From Candidatus Electrothrix communis (GTDB lineage: Bacteria; Desulfobacterota; Desulfobulbia; Desulfobulbales; Desulfobulbaceae): DNA of 64,000 bases. The notes beneath the pieces were generated by a model. The model was not told the origin of the DNA, did no database searches, and saw only the letters and a list, made by a program, of their open reading frames with translations. Every line of letters begins with the position of its first letter. Positions within the stretch are counted from its first letter, which is position 1. Of this stretch, positions 34,933-43,167 are shown in pieces. A program made the position numbers and the translations under genes. The stretch spans positions 1,109,572 to 1,173,571 of the forward strand of contig CP130629.1 in assembly GCA_030644725.1 (NCBI GenBank). Direction: 5' to 3'.

Positions 34933-35244
34933 TATTGCCTCCACCTACTCTTAGTAGGTGCCAGTAAATAAAAATCGCAAGCAAAACTTACTGGCCCTAT
35001 AATTAAATATATTTAAGAATTACTCTCATTATATATAACAACTAATCTCAGTAAAGGATAAAGTCAATGCGATTATTACCTACTAACTGCCTGTTCTTTT
35101 CTTCTTCCCTGAGCTAACCTGCTTTTTTTAAAAATGAATAATCTAATACAGGCTAGTCAAAAAAATACTCAAAAAAAGAAGTTAAATTTATTTATTTATA
35201 AAGTTACCCCTCATCTTTCCACTGCATCATAAAAAGGAGCCAAC
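34933..35244. other. 312-bp AT-rich intergenic region
   Basis: Divergent spacer between the CZB gene and the MOSC gene, strongly AT-rich with A/T tracts. AAAAGGAGCC gives the MOSC ribosome site at the end. No gene or structured RNA was recognised. Confidence 0.5.
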
Positions 35245-35700
35245 ATGTCGACAATTGAAGCAATTTGCATCAGCAAAAAAAAAGGTATCCCTAAAAGCCC
35301 CATTGAAGAAGCAACTTTCCAAGTTGGCTTCGGTATTCTTAAAGATGCTCATGGTGGTGACTGGCACCGGCAAGTATCTTTACTAGCAGGAGAAAGCATA
35401 GACAGGGTCAAAGAGAAACTCCCCCAACTCACTCAGGGAGCCTTTGCGGAAAATATTATAACCAGGGGCGTTGATCTCGGCGCGGTCGCTGTAGGCGACA
35501 CCTTGCGGATCGGTTCAGAGATTCTCCTGGAGATCACCCAAATTGGCAAAAAATGTCACGATGATGGCTGCGCAATCAAAAAAGCCACTGGTGACTGTAT
35601 CATGCCAAAAGAAGGCATTTTTGCCAAAGTTCTTCAGGGAGGCGAGGCCAAGGCCGGTGACTCAATCACGGTTACATTGCAATCTACAAACAAGCTATAA
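35245..35700 (+). CDS. MOSC-domain protein
   Basis: 151 aa consisting of one MOSC (molybdenum cofactor sulfurase C-terminal) domain: GIPKSPIEEATFQVGFGILK, DAHGGDWHRQVSLLAGES, FAENIITRGVDLGAVAVGD and the conserved late Cys region KKCHDDGCAIKKATGDCIMP. Stand-alone MOSC proteins of this type often accompany molybdopterin or tungstopterin genes, but none is adjacent. The start ATG at 35245 follows AAAGGAG. Confidence 0.88.
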   Translation: MSTIEAICISKKKGIPKSPIEEATFQVGFGILKDAHGGDWHRQVSLLAGESIDRVKEKLPQLTQGAFAENIITRGVDLGAVAVGDTLRIGSEILLEITQIGKKCHDDGCAIKKATGDCIMPKEGIFAKVLQGGEAKAGDSITVTLQSTNKL

Positions 35701-35735
35701 TACGGCCTCTGTCATCTCGTTCTTTGAACAACCAT

Positions 35736-35850
35736 TGATGGTTTCGTAAAAAGTCCAATTCCACGAAATCCCTCGTAGCAAGTTATTGACTTTACGATAT
35801 TGAAATACCGTTAGTTACTTGTCGCTTTCTGGCTTTTTACGAATACATCA
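35736..35850. repeat. 115-bp inverted-repeat (MITE-like) element
   Basis: Imperfect terminal inverted repeats TGATGGTTTCGTAAAAAGTC (left) and GGCTTTTTACGAATACATCA (right) bound a 75-base core without coding capacity. The rest of 35701-36055 has no gene. Such GTAAAAAG-ended elements look like dispersed non-autonomous repeats. Confidence 0.6.
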
Positions 35851-36055
35851 ACCATTGAGAGTATGGCTCTTTTATGATTCCAACGGGTAGCTACCACATA
35901 ACGTGGTTACCAAAAAGCCATTAAAGCCTCCAAAAAGCAATACGTAACCTTACAATTTCGAAGCATTTTTTCTCTTGACAATTTGTCAAATTTGCTCTTC
36001 TATTGGGAGGTGAGTGACAAAAAATAAAAAATGGACTGGAAACTCTTACTGACAG

Positions 36056-37231
36056 ATGACCACACAATCCGCTGAAAAATACCGTCTTGACGGAGATACC
36101 TTGCCTGAGGGATTCAGGCTGCCGCAATCGGACGCTGAGGACGCTGATGAGTTTTTCGTCAACATCGGCCCCCAACATCCCAGCACCCACGGCGTGCTCA
36201 GGATTGTCGCCCGTTTGAGCGGCGAAACCATCGTGGAAGCGGTGCCCCATCTCGGCTATATCCATCGCGGAATTGAGAAGATGGCCGAGAATCAGACCTA
36301 TATTCAAAATATCCACCTCACGGATCGACTAGATTATCTTTCCGCCTTTTTCAACAATCTCTGCTTCTGCATGACTGTTGAACAGGCTATGGACATCGGG
36401 TTGCCCGAACGCGGTGAATATCTCCGCGTCATGGTCTGTGAACTCCAAAGAATCCAGTCGCATCTGCTCTGGTGGGGGGTTATGGGCATGGACCTCGGCG
36501 GTTTTACGCCTTTCCTTTATGGCTTCAGAGAACGTGAAATGATCACGGATATCTTTGAAGAAATGTGCGGGGCCCGCCTAACCATGAATTTTTTCCGTCC
36601 CGGCGGCTCTTCCTTTGACGCCCCGGATACCTTTGTTCCCAGGATTAAAAAATTTATCAAGATTATGTACAAGGCCCTTGATGAATACAACACCCTACTG
36701 AGCGGCAATATCATTTTTCTGGAAAGGACCCGTGGTGTGGGCATCCTGTCCAAGGAAGATGTCTTGGCCTATGGTTGCTCAGGAGCCGTTTTGCGTGCCT
36801 CTGATGTCTCTTATGATGTACGCAAAAATGACGCGTACTCCATTTACGATCAGTTTGATTTTGATATCCCGACCAGCACAGAAGGCGACAGCCTTGCTCG
36901 CTATCAGATCAAAATGGAAGAAATTGTCCAGTCTTTGCGTATTTTAGAACAGGCAGTGGAAAAATTCCCGGAAGGACCGTATCGCAGTCAACCAAAGGCA
37001 GTCTACAAACTCCCCAAAGGCAGCTACTATAGTCAGGTTGAAACGCCGAGAGGTATCTTGGGAACTTATATTGTCTCCGACGGCGGTCCGAAACCCTACC
37101 GAGTGAAATATCGTTCGCCGAATTTTTCCAATCTCAGCGCTCTCAACCATGCGGCACAAGGCCTTAAGCTTGCAGACTTGGTAACAATAATGTCCAGTAT
37201 GGATTTTGTTATCCCGGATATGGACAAGTAG
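36056..37231 (+). CDS. nuoD: NADH-quinone oxidoreductase subunit D
   Basis: The 49-kDa-type subunit of complex I that forms the quinone site. 391 aa, typical of non-fused NuoD. Motifs: FFVNIGPQHPSTHGVLRI (quinone-site His), LGYIHRGIEKMAEN, LTDRLDYLSAFFNN, and the C-terminal MDFVIPDMDK. It opens the visible nuo cluster; nuoA, B and C are not upstream and nuoE-G are not in the window, so they must be encoded elsewhere or replaced. Confidence 0.96.
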   Translation: MTTQSAEKYRLDGDTLPEGFRLPQSDAEDADEFFVNIGPQHPSTHGVLRIVARLSGETIVEAVPHLGYIHRGIEKMAENQTYIQNIHLTDRLDYLSAFFNNLCFCMTVEQAMDIGLPERGEYLRVMVCELQRIQSHLLWWGVMGMDLGGFTPFLYGFREREMITDIFEEMCGARLTMNFFRPGGSSFDAPDTFVPRIKKFIKIMYKALDEYNTLLSGNIIFLERTRGVGILSKEDVLAYGCSGAVLRASDVSYDVRKNDAYSIYDQFDFDIPTSTEGDSLARYQIKMEEIVQSLRILEQAVEKFPEGPYRSQPKAVYKLPKGSYYSQVETPRGILGTYIVSDGGPKPYRVKYRSPNFSNLSALNHAAQGLKLADLVTIMSSMDFVIPDMDK

Positions 37232-37249
37232 AGAGCAAAACACAGAGAA

Positions 37250-38341
37250 ATGAACATGTCAGCAGAAACACTGTATCCGCTCCAAAACGGCATCGGCAAT
37301 ATGGTGCGCAGCCTTTTCCCGGAAAGCGCCTTTATTCTCAACCCGGCCCTGGGCCTGATCGGCGTGGTGATCCTGGTTTCCATCCTGGCCGCGTTCCTTA
37401 TCCTGTTGGAGCGTAAGGTCGTGGCCCATTTCCAAATCAGACTCGGTCCCATGCGAGTAGGGTATCACGGCATTCTTCAGCCCCTGGCTGATGGAATCAA
37501 GCTGCTTTTTAAGGAATTCCTTAAGCCCAAGGGGGCTGATTCCTTTATTTTTTATCTGGCCCCCATGCTTCCTTTGACGGCCACCTTCCTTATCATGGTT
37601 ATCATGCCCTTTGATCACCACCTGCAACTGGCTGATCCGGCTGGCGGCGTGCTCTATGTCCTCGGCATTTCGGGCCTGACCGTACTTGGGCTTCTCTTGG
37701 GAGGCTGGTCATCCAACAACAAGCTTTCCCTCCTCGGAGCCATACGTGCAGGTGCCCAGATGATCTCCTTTGAGATATCTCTCGCCCTGATCATGCTCCT
37801 CATTGTCATGGTTTCCGGGACAGCCTCATTGCGAGAAATTGTCCTTTCTCAGCAGGGCCTGATTTTTGACTGGTGGATATTTAAGCTGCCTTTTCTCGGT
37901 ATCCTTTCCTTCATCATGTATCTGGTCGCCTCCACGGCTGAACTCAATCGAACGCCCTTTGACCTTGCCGAAGCTGAATCAGAATTGTCAGCAGGATATC
38001 ATACTGAATATTCCGGCATGGGTTTTGCGATGTTTTTCTTTGCCGAATTTGTCAATATGTTCATTTCGGCAGGACTGGCAACCACTTTTTTCCTCGGCGG
38101 TTTTCTCCCACCCCTCATCGGCATTTCCTTTGTTGACGGGATGCTGAATGCCATACCGGGTTTTCTCTGGTTCTTCGGAAAAACATTTTTCATCGTCTTC
38201 GTTTATATGTGGTTTCGCTGGACTTTTCCTCGGGTCAGGGTGGATCAGCTTATGAATCTAGAATGGAAAATGATGCTGCCCGCCAATCTGCTTCTGCTCA
38301 TGCTGGGGGCTGTTTTTATGGTGCTGGGTTGGGCTGGTTGA
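37250..38341 (+). CDS. nuoH: NADH-quinone oxidoreductase subunit H
   Basis: 363-aa membrane subunit at the junction of the arms, forming the entry to the quinone chamber. It has about eight membrane segments and the family marks ERKVVAHFQIRLGPMRVGYH, ADGIKLLFKEFLKPKGAD, TAELNRTPFDLAEAESELSA and WFRWTFPRVRVDQLM. It starts 18 bp after nuoD. The next gene is an unknown 84-aa ORF instead of nuoI. Confidence 0.97.
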   Translation: MNMSAETLYPLQNGIGNMVRSLFPESAFILNPALGLIGVVILVSILAAFLILLERKVVAHFQIRLGPMRVGYHGILQPLADGIKLLFKEFLKPKGADSFIFYLAPMLPLTATFLIMVIMPFDHHLQLADPAGGVLYVLGISGLTVLGLLLGGWSSNNKLSLLGAIRAGAQMISFEISLALIMLLIVMVSGTASLREIVLSQQGLIFDWWIFKLPFLGILSFIMYLVASTAELNRTPFDLAEAESELSAGYHTEYSGMGFAMFFFAEFVNMFISAGLATTFFLGGFLPPLIGISFVDGMLNAIPGFLWFFGKTFFIVFVYMWFRWTFPRVRVDQLMNLEWKMMLPANLLLLMLGAVFMVLGWAG

Positions 38342-38377
38342 TAAACAGATCATACTTCCTTAAACAAGCTTAGAAAA

Positions 38378-38632
38378 ATGACTCCGAAAGAAATTGCAGA
38401 AGTAGCGATTCAAAAAATGAACAAGAAAATCACAAATGAAATTTTCTTAATTATTCAAAATGACAGGGAGCTGATGAAAGAATATTTGAGAGCTATTGAA
38501 AACAGCACCTTAGATACTGTCAACCAGACAATAGGAAAAGAGATTAAAAAAGCATACGGGCTGGTTAACTGTAACAATAGAGAAGATAATCCATCTTGCA
38601 CACTTATTCAAAGTCACCAACAATTTGAATAA
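38378..38632 (+). CDS. 84-aa protein of unknown function within the nuo cluster
   Basis: A short, highly helical, soluble protein (MTPKEIAEVAIQKMNKKI, LIIQNDRELMKEYLRAIE, DTVNQTIGKEIKKAYGLV) with no signal, membrane segment or metal motif. Its last residues read CTLIQSHQQFE. It sits in the right strand and order between nuoH and nuoI and ends 31 bp before the likely nuoI start, so it is co-transcribed. I do not recognise the family. Confidence 0.7.
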   Translation: MTPKEIAEVAIQKMNKKITNEIFLIIQNDRELMKEYLRAIENSTLDTVNQTIGKEIKKAYGLVNCNNREDNPSCTLIQSHQQFE

Positions 38633-38663
38633 TCAGCAAATTACCTTTTTGCCATCATCAACA

Positions 38664-39167
38664 ATGAAAGAAACCGTCCCCAAAGAAAACCTGCTGGAAT
38701 ACAGCGGCCGCTACCTGCGTAAAGTTTTTACGGGATTCTCTTCTCTGATTCAGGGAATGGATATCACCATAAAATATTTTCTTAATCCTAAGACCGTCAT
38801 CACCCAGCAGTACCCGGAAAATCGGGATACCCTGGAGATGTTCGAACGCTTTCGCGGGCCGCTGTCCATGCCGCACGATGAAAACGGTGAGAACGCCTGC
38901 ACATCTTGTGGGATCTGTGAAAAGGCCTGTCCCAACGGTTCAATCTCGGTCCTGTCGACCAAGGACCTCAGCGGGCGCAAGGTGCTCGGTCAATATGTCT
39001 ACCGCATTTCTCAATGCGCTTTTTGCGGACTCTGCGTGGAAGCCTGTCCCTTCGGTGCTATTGCCATGACAAGAGATTTTGAACTGACCGTGTACGACCG
39101 AAATGAACTGACTTGGGTGCTCAATAAGCCTCAAAATACATCAGACACAACACAAGGAGAATGCTGA
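38664..39167 (+). CDS. nuoI: NADH-quinone oxidoreductase subunit I
   Basis: 8Fe ferredoxin-like subunit that carries electrons through two [4Fe-4S] clusters (N6a/N6b). Motifs ACTSCGICEKACPNG and QCAFCGLCVEACPFGAI are complete. The ATG at 38664 is preferred; the open frame reaches a TTG at 38625 that would overlap the upstream ORF, and neither start has a strong ribosome site. 167 aa, normal length. The stop overlaps the nuoJ start. Confidence 0.94.
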   Translation: MKETVPKENLLEYSGRYLRKVFTGFSSLIQGMDITIKYFLNPKTVITQQYPENRDTLEMFERFRGPLSMPHDENGENACTSCGICEKACPNGSISVLSTKDLSGRKVLGQYVYRISQCAFCGLCVEACPFGAIAMTRDFELTVYDRNELTWVLNKPQNTSDTTQGEC

Positions 39168-39697
39168 TGACTGATATTCTCTTTTATATACTGGCGACAG
39201 TTCTTGTCACGCTGTCATGCTGTGCAGTCAGCCTGCCCAATATTTTACACAGTGCTATCGCCTTGATCGGATCATTCCTTATTACTGCGGCACTGTATAT
39301 CATGCTCCAGATTGAGCTGCTTGCCTTGGCGCAAATCATGCTGTACATCGGCGGAATAGTCGTTTTCATGCTGCTCATCATTCTTTTGACCACCGGGCTT
39401 GGAGTCGATAATAAACTGAGCAAAATAAGCATAGGGAAATGGCTCGGCAACGGCTTGATAACCGGAGCCTTGTTCACTGGCCTGCTGTATTTTTTCACAG
39501 AAAATAGCTCAAGCCTCCCGGACGCCGCAGCCTCAAAGACGGCATCGGTCACCATTGATCAGGTCGGTATCCGCCTGCTATCCACAACAAACGGCTTTAT
39601 CGTACCGTTTGAAGTGGTCTCGCTGCTGCTGCTGACTGCACTGGTCGGTGCTGTGGTCATCGCCAGGAAAGATACTGATAAGGAGGACCGATCATGA
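39167..39697 (+). CDS. nuoJ: NADH-quinone oxidoreductase subunit J
   Basis: 176-aa membrane subunit with five hydrophobic segments (DILFYILATVLVTLSCCAV, HSAIALIGSFLITAALYIML, AQIMLYIGGIVVFMLLIIL and others). The ATG at 39167 lies 7 bases after AAGGAG and shares its A with the nuoI stop; an ATG at 39161 is too close to that site. The stop overlaps nuoK by 4 bp. Confidence 0.95.
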   Translation: MTDILFYILATVLVTLSCCAVSLPNILHSAIALIGSFLITAALYIMLQIELLALAQIMLYIGGIVVFMLLIILLTTGLGVDNKLSKISIGKWLGNGLITGALFTGLLYFFTENSSSLPDAAASKTASVTIDQVGIRLLSTTNGFIVPFEVVSLLLLTALVGAVVIARKDTDKEDRS

Positions 39698-39999
39698 CCC
39701 TTTCCCATTGCATTGCTCTTTCGTTAATCCTCTGCGGAATCGGAATATTCGGCATGCTGACCCGGCGAAACCTGCTGGGAATCCTGCTCTCGGTGGAGGT
39801 TATTCTGAACGGGGCCAACATCAACTTTGCCGCATTTGCCCATTTCAAGGCGGCAGACCCGGTTGCAGGTGCTGTGTTCCCGATCTTTGTCATGGCGGTT
39901 TCGGCCTGTGAAATCGCCGTGGCCCTGGCAATTATCCTTTCCATGTACCGCCGTAAAAAACAGCTTGATGTGTATCGGCTGGAGGAACTCAATGGCTGA
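39694..39999 (+). CDS. nuoK: NADH-quinone oxidoreductase subunit K
   Basis: 101-aa MrpC-like membrane subunit with three segments and the two membrane Glu residues used in proton transfer (in LLSVEVILNGANINF and VSACEIAVALAIIL). The ATG at 39694 overlaps the end of nuoJ (ATGA) after GGAGG. It overlaps nuoL by 8 bp. Confidence 0.96.
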   Translation: MTLSHCIALSLILCGIGIFGMLTRRNLLGILLSVEVILNGANINFAAFAHFKAADPVAGAVFPIFVMAVSACEIAVALAIILSMYRRKKQLDVYRLEELNG

Positions 40000-41944
40000 T
40001 TGTATATTTTCCCACAGTTATCTGATTCTGTTCTGTCCCCTGCTCAGCTTTGTGCTGATAGGGCTGGGGCATCTCAATTCAGAGAATAAGTTTGTCAGCA
40101 AGCTTGCCATCACCCTATCCGGTATTTCGCTGGGTTATGCCCTGCTCACCGCCTTGACCTATCTCATTTCGGTTATGGAGCACGGACTTCCGTACCCGGA
40201 GAAGATGGCCCTTGACGGTGCCTGGCTCAATTTTTCACCAACCCTAACCGCAAATATGGGCATCTACCTTGATCCGATCTCGGTAATGATGCTGGTGGTG
40301 GTCACGGTAATTTCGTTCCTGGTCAATATCTACTCTGTCGGCTACATGAAGGGTGACCCGAGCTTTAACCGCTTTTTTGCCCTGCTGGCCCTCTTTTCCT
40401 TTTCCATGCTCGGCCTGGTAGTTTCCAGCAATATCCTCCAGATGTTCGTGTTCTGGGAATTGGTCGGTGTGTCCTCATATACGCTGATCGGATTCTGGTA
40501 CGAAAAACCGTCTGCTGTGGCGGCCTCCAAAAAGGCCTTTATCATGACACGCTTTGCTGATGCCTTTTTTCTCCTGGGTATTCTTCTGGTCAGCTTCCAG
40601 AGCGGAAGCTTCAGCTTTCAGACCCTGAACAGCCCCGAGACAGCGGCCCTGCTCAATAAAAACTTTCTTTTTGCAGGCATGTCCATCAACATGCTGACCT
40701 TGGGTACCTTGCTGATATTCTGCGGTGGTTGGGGAAAATCAGCCATGTTTCCGCTCCATGTCTGGCTGCCGGATGCTATGGAAGGACCGACCCCGGTTTC
40801 CTCCATTATTCACTCGGCAACCATGGTTGTGGCGGGCGTATACCTGACTGCCCGTATGTTCCCCCTGTTTGCCGCTTCTGAAAGCACCCTGTTCGTGATT
40901 CAATGTATCGGTGCCTTTACAGCCTTGTTTGCAGCGGTCATTGCGATTACCCAGATGGATATCAAACGCATACTGGCCTTCTCCACCCTGTCTCAGCTGG
41001 GGTATATGATTTTTTCACTCGGTGCGGCCAAGATCTATGCAGAGGGCGGCCATCACGGCCCTGATGTCAACCCGCTGGGCTACTCGGCAGCCATGTACCA
41101 CGTTTTTACCCATGCTTTTTTCAAGTGCATGTTGTTCCTCGGTGCCGGTGCCATCATTCATGCTGTCCACAGTAACGACATCATGAAAATGGGCGGCCTG
41201 AAATCGTTGATGCCGAAAACCTACTGGTCATTATTGGCAGCCTGTCTGGCCATTGCCGGTGTGTTTCCCCTCAGTGGATTCTGGTCTAAGGATGCCATCC
41301 TGTTGGCGTCCCTCCAATCCGGCCATTATATCACCTTTCTCGTCGGATTGGTGACCGGCTGCCTCACCGCCTTTTACATGTTTCGCTTCTTCTTCCTGAT
41401 CTTTCATGGCGAAGCACGATCCGAGCTGCATGATGTTCATGAAGATCCTTGGATGACTTGGCCGATCATGGTCCTGACTGTACCGACTATTTTTGCTGGC
41501 TTGCTGGAACATTTCTTTATCGCCAATGTTGTTCCGCCCCAGCTCGAAGAGGTCGGTCATTTTGCGCATCCTGGCTGGTTGCCTTGGCTCGCTACCTTAG
41601 CTGCTTTCCTCGGCATAGGTGGCGCATGGCTGCTCTACGGCAAGGGCAAGACAGAGGCTGCCGAACGCCTGAAAAATATATTTGGGCCAGTGTATACGGT
41701 TGTTTCTAATAAATTTTACATGGATGAAGTATGGCTCTTTATCACCCATAAAATTATTTTTGATCGTATTGCTGCCCCGATCAAGTGGTTTGATCGCAAG
41801 GTTGTTGACGGCAGTATGGATCTCACCGGTTGGCTTCTGCAGGTCGGCGGTAAAGGGGTACGGCTTGCACAGAGCGGACAATTGCAGTTTTATCTTGGTG
41901 CTACGGTGATTGGATTTATTATGCTGTTGTTCCTCGGGCAATAA
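39992..41944 (+). CDS. nuoL: NADH-quinone oxidoreductase subunit L
   Basis: 650-aa antiporter-like proton channel with a long C-terminal lateral helix. The ATG at 39992 (MADCIFSHS) was chosen; the open frame runs back inside nuoK but that part is not NuoL-like. Marks include FVFWELVGVSSYTLIGFWYE, WGKSAMFPLHVWLPDAMEGP and TPVSSIIHSATMVVAGVY, and DIKRILAFSTLSQLGYM. The three distal genes between it and nuoM are not complex I subunits. Confidence 0.96.
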   Translation: MADCIFSHSYLILFCPLLSFVLIGLGHLNSENKFVSKLAITLSGISLGYALLTALTYLISVMEHGLPYPEKMALDGAWLNFSPTLTANMGIYLDPISVMMLVVVTVISFLVNIYSVGYMKGDPSFNRFFALLALFSFSMLGLVVSSNILQMFVFWELVGVSSYTLIGFWYEKPSAVAASKKAFIMTRFADAFFLLGILLVSFQSGSFSFQTLNSPETAALLNKNFLFAGMSINMLTLGTLLIFCGGWGKSAMFPLHVWLPDAMEGPTPVSSIIHSATMVVAGVYLTARMFPLFAASESTLFVIQCIGAFTALFAAVIAITQMDIKRILAFSTLSQLGYMIFSLGAAKIYAEGGHHGPDVNPLGYSAAMYHVFTHAFFKCMLFLGAGAIIHAVHSNDIMKMGGLKSLMPKTYWSLLAACLAIAGVFPLSGFWSKDAILLASLQSGHYITFLVGLVTGCLTAFYMFRFFFLIFHGEARSELHDVHEDPWMTWPIMVLTVPTIFAGLLEHFFIANVVPPQLEEVGHFAHPGWLPWLATLAAFLGIGGAWLLYGKGKTEAAERLKNIFGPVYTVVSNKFYMDEVWLFITHKIIFDRIAAPIKWFDRKVVDGSMDLTGWLLQVGGKGVRLAQSGQLQFYLGATVIGFIMLLFLGQ

Positions 41945-41978
41945 CCTGCCTATGTCACTGGAAATTTGAGCGTTAGAT

Positions 41979-42428
41979 ATGGAATGGGCAAGCGTTATCA
42001 ATAATCCCCTGCTGAGGGATCTACCGTTCAAAATTGAGCTGAACAAATGGGGGAAAATCCTCATGAGTCCGGCAAGCAATAATCACGGTCGCCTTCAGTA
42101 CGAGGTGGGCAGACGGATCGACCGACATAAAGGCAGCGGTAAAGTCATTATGGAATGCTCCGTCCAGACCGGTGACGGTGTCAAGGTTGCCGATGTCGCT
42201 TGGGCTTCAGATGCGTTTATTGAGGAATTCGGTTACAGCACCCCGTACATTAAAGCTCCTGAAATTTGTGTTGAAATAACCTCTCCTTCCAATACAAAGG
42301 GCGAGATAGAAGAAAAGGTGCAACTCTATCTCGCAAAGGGAGCCCATGAAGTATGGGTGGTCAACCAAGACGGCGACACGACCTATTATGCGCATGAAGG
42401 AACACTCTCTGACAGCCGAGAAATTTAA
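41979..42428 (+). CDS. Uma2-family (DUF820) putative endonuclease, short
   Basis: 149 aa of the Uma2 PD-(D/E)xK-like family. It shows VADVAWASDAFIEEFG (Asp), APEICVEITSPSN (Glu) and EVWVVNQDGD. Full-length members are usually about 180-190 aa; this one stops soon after the core, at SDSREI, and lacks the usual C-terminal strand, so it may be truncated. Uma2 genes spread widely and are often solitary. It lies inside the nuo cluster, 34 bp after nuoL. Confidence 0.75.
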   Translation: MEWASVINNPLLRDLPFKIELNKWGKILMSPASNNHGRLQYEVGRRIDRHKGSGKVIMECSVQTGDGVKVADVAWASDAFIEEFGYSTPYIKAPEICVEITSPSNTKGEIEEKVQLYLAKGAHEVWVVNQDGDTTYYAHEGTLSDSREI

Positions 42429-42507
42429 CAGCAGCTTGATTGCTGCTTCTCGTACTTCGATTCGCAGCTCACTGAAATTGAGTAATTGAGTACAACTGGT
42501 CGGCAAT

Positions 42508-43107
42508 ATGGCATACGGAAATTTTAAAAGCGTTGAAGAAGTTGCCCGAAAATTCGATATTGAAGTTGCCAAGAAATCGCTCTTTGTCCAACAAAAAGAA
42601 CTTGAGGTACAGGAAGCTCTTTTTTTGCTGATAACTGAAAATATTCAGGACAATCTGAGTTTCATTAATGAGACAACCATCTGTGAAAAGATTATCAGCC
42701 CGATGCTCCATGTTGTTGCAAAAAATTATGACCAATTAAATGTATGGTCTCATGTTCCCTATAATATAGATGAACAGAAGGGCCTTGTCGGCGAACCTGA
42801 TTATCTTATTGCTCCCAGAACAAAATACGGTGGTATGGGCCAACCTTCCCTCTGTATTATTGAGGCAAAACGGGATAATTTTGATGAGGGTTGGACGCAG
42901 GCTCTAGCGGAAATGGTAGCTTCATCCCTGGCAGGCGCATCGCTCTGTTACGGCGTAGTTACTACGGGTAAAACCTGGGAGTTTGGTAAGCTGGAACATG
43001 GTATCTTTACAGTGGACCCTGTTTCCGTATCCGCTGCGGACAATCTGCAAAAGACATTTAATAACCTCAATTGGATATTTGAGATAATCGCACAATTTGA
43101 TTTGTAG
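42508..43107 (+). CDS. restriction-nuclease-like protein (PD-(D/E)xK type)
   Basis: 199 aa. A helical N-terminal part (VQQKELEVQEALFLLITENI) is followed by a core with VGEPDYLIAPR (Asp) and CIIEAKRDNFDEGWTQALAE (Glu-x-Lys), the active-site pattern of the HsdR-N-like PD-(D/E)xK fold. The rest (LCYGVVTTGKTWEFGKLE) also matches that fold. No methylase or helicase is attached. It sits behind Uma2 and before an alkaline phosphatase, within the interrupted nuo cluster. The biological role is unknown. Confidence 0.65.
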   Translation: MAYGNFKSVEEVARKFDIEVAKKSLFVQQKELEVQEALFLLITENIQDNLSFINETTICEKIISPMLHVVAKNYDQLNVWSHVPYNIDEQKGLVGEPDYLIAPRTKYGGMGQPSLCIIEAKRDNFDEGWTQALAEMVASSLAGASLCYGVVTTGKTWEFGKLEHGIFTVDPVSVSAADNLQKTFNNLNWIFEIIAQFDL

Positions 43108-43167
43108 CAGCCGAGAGATCAAGACGGAAGAGGAATCGACGATAATTCGTTACAAAAATATAAAAAA

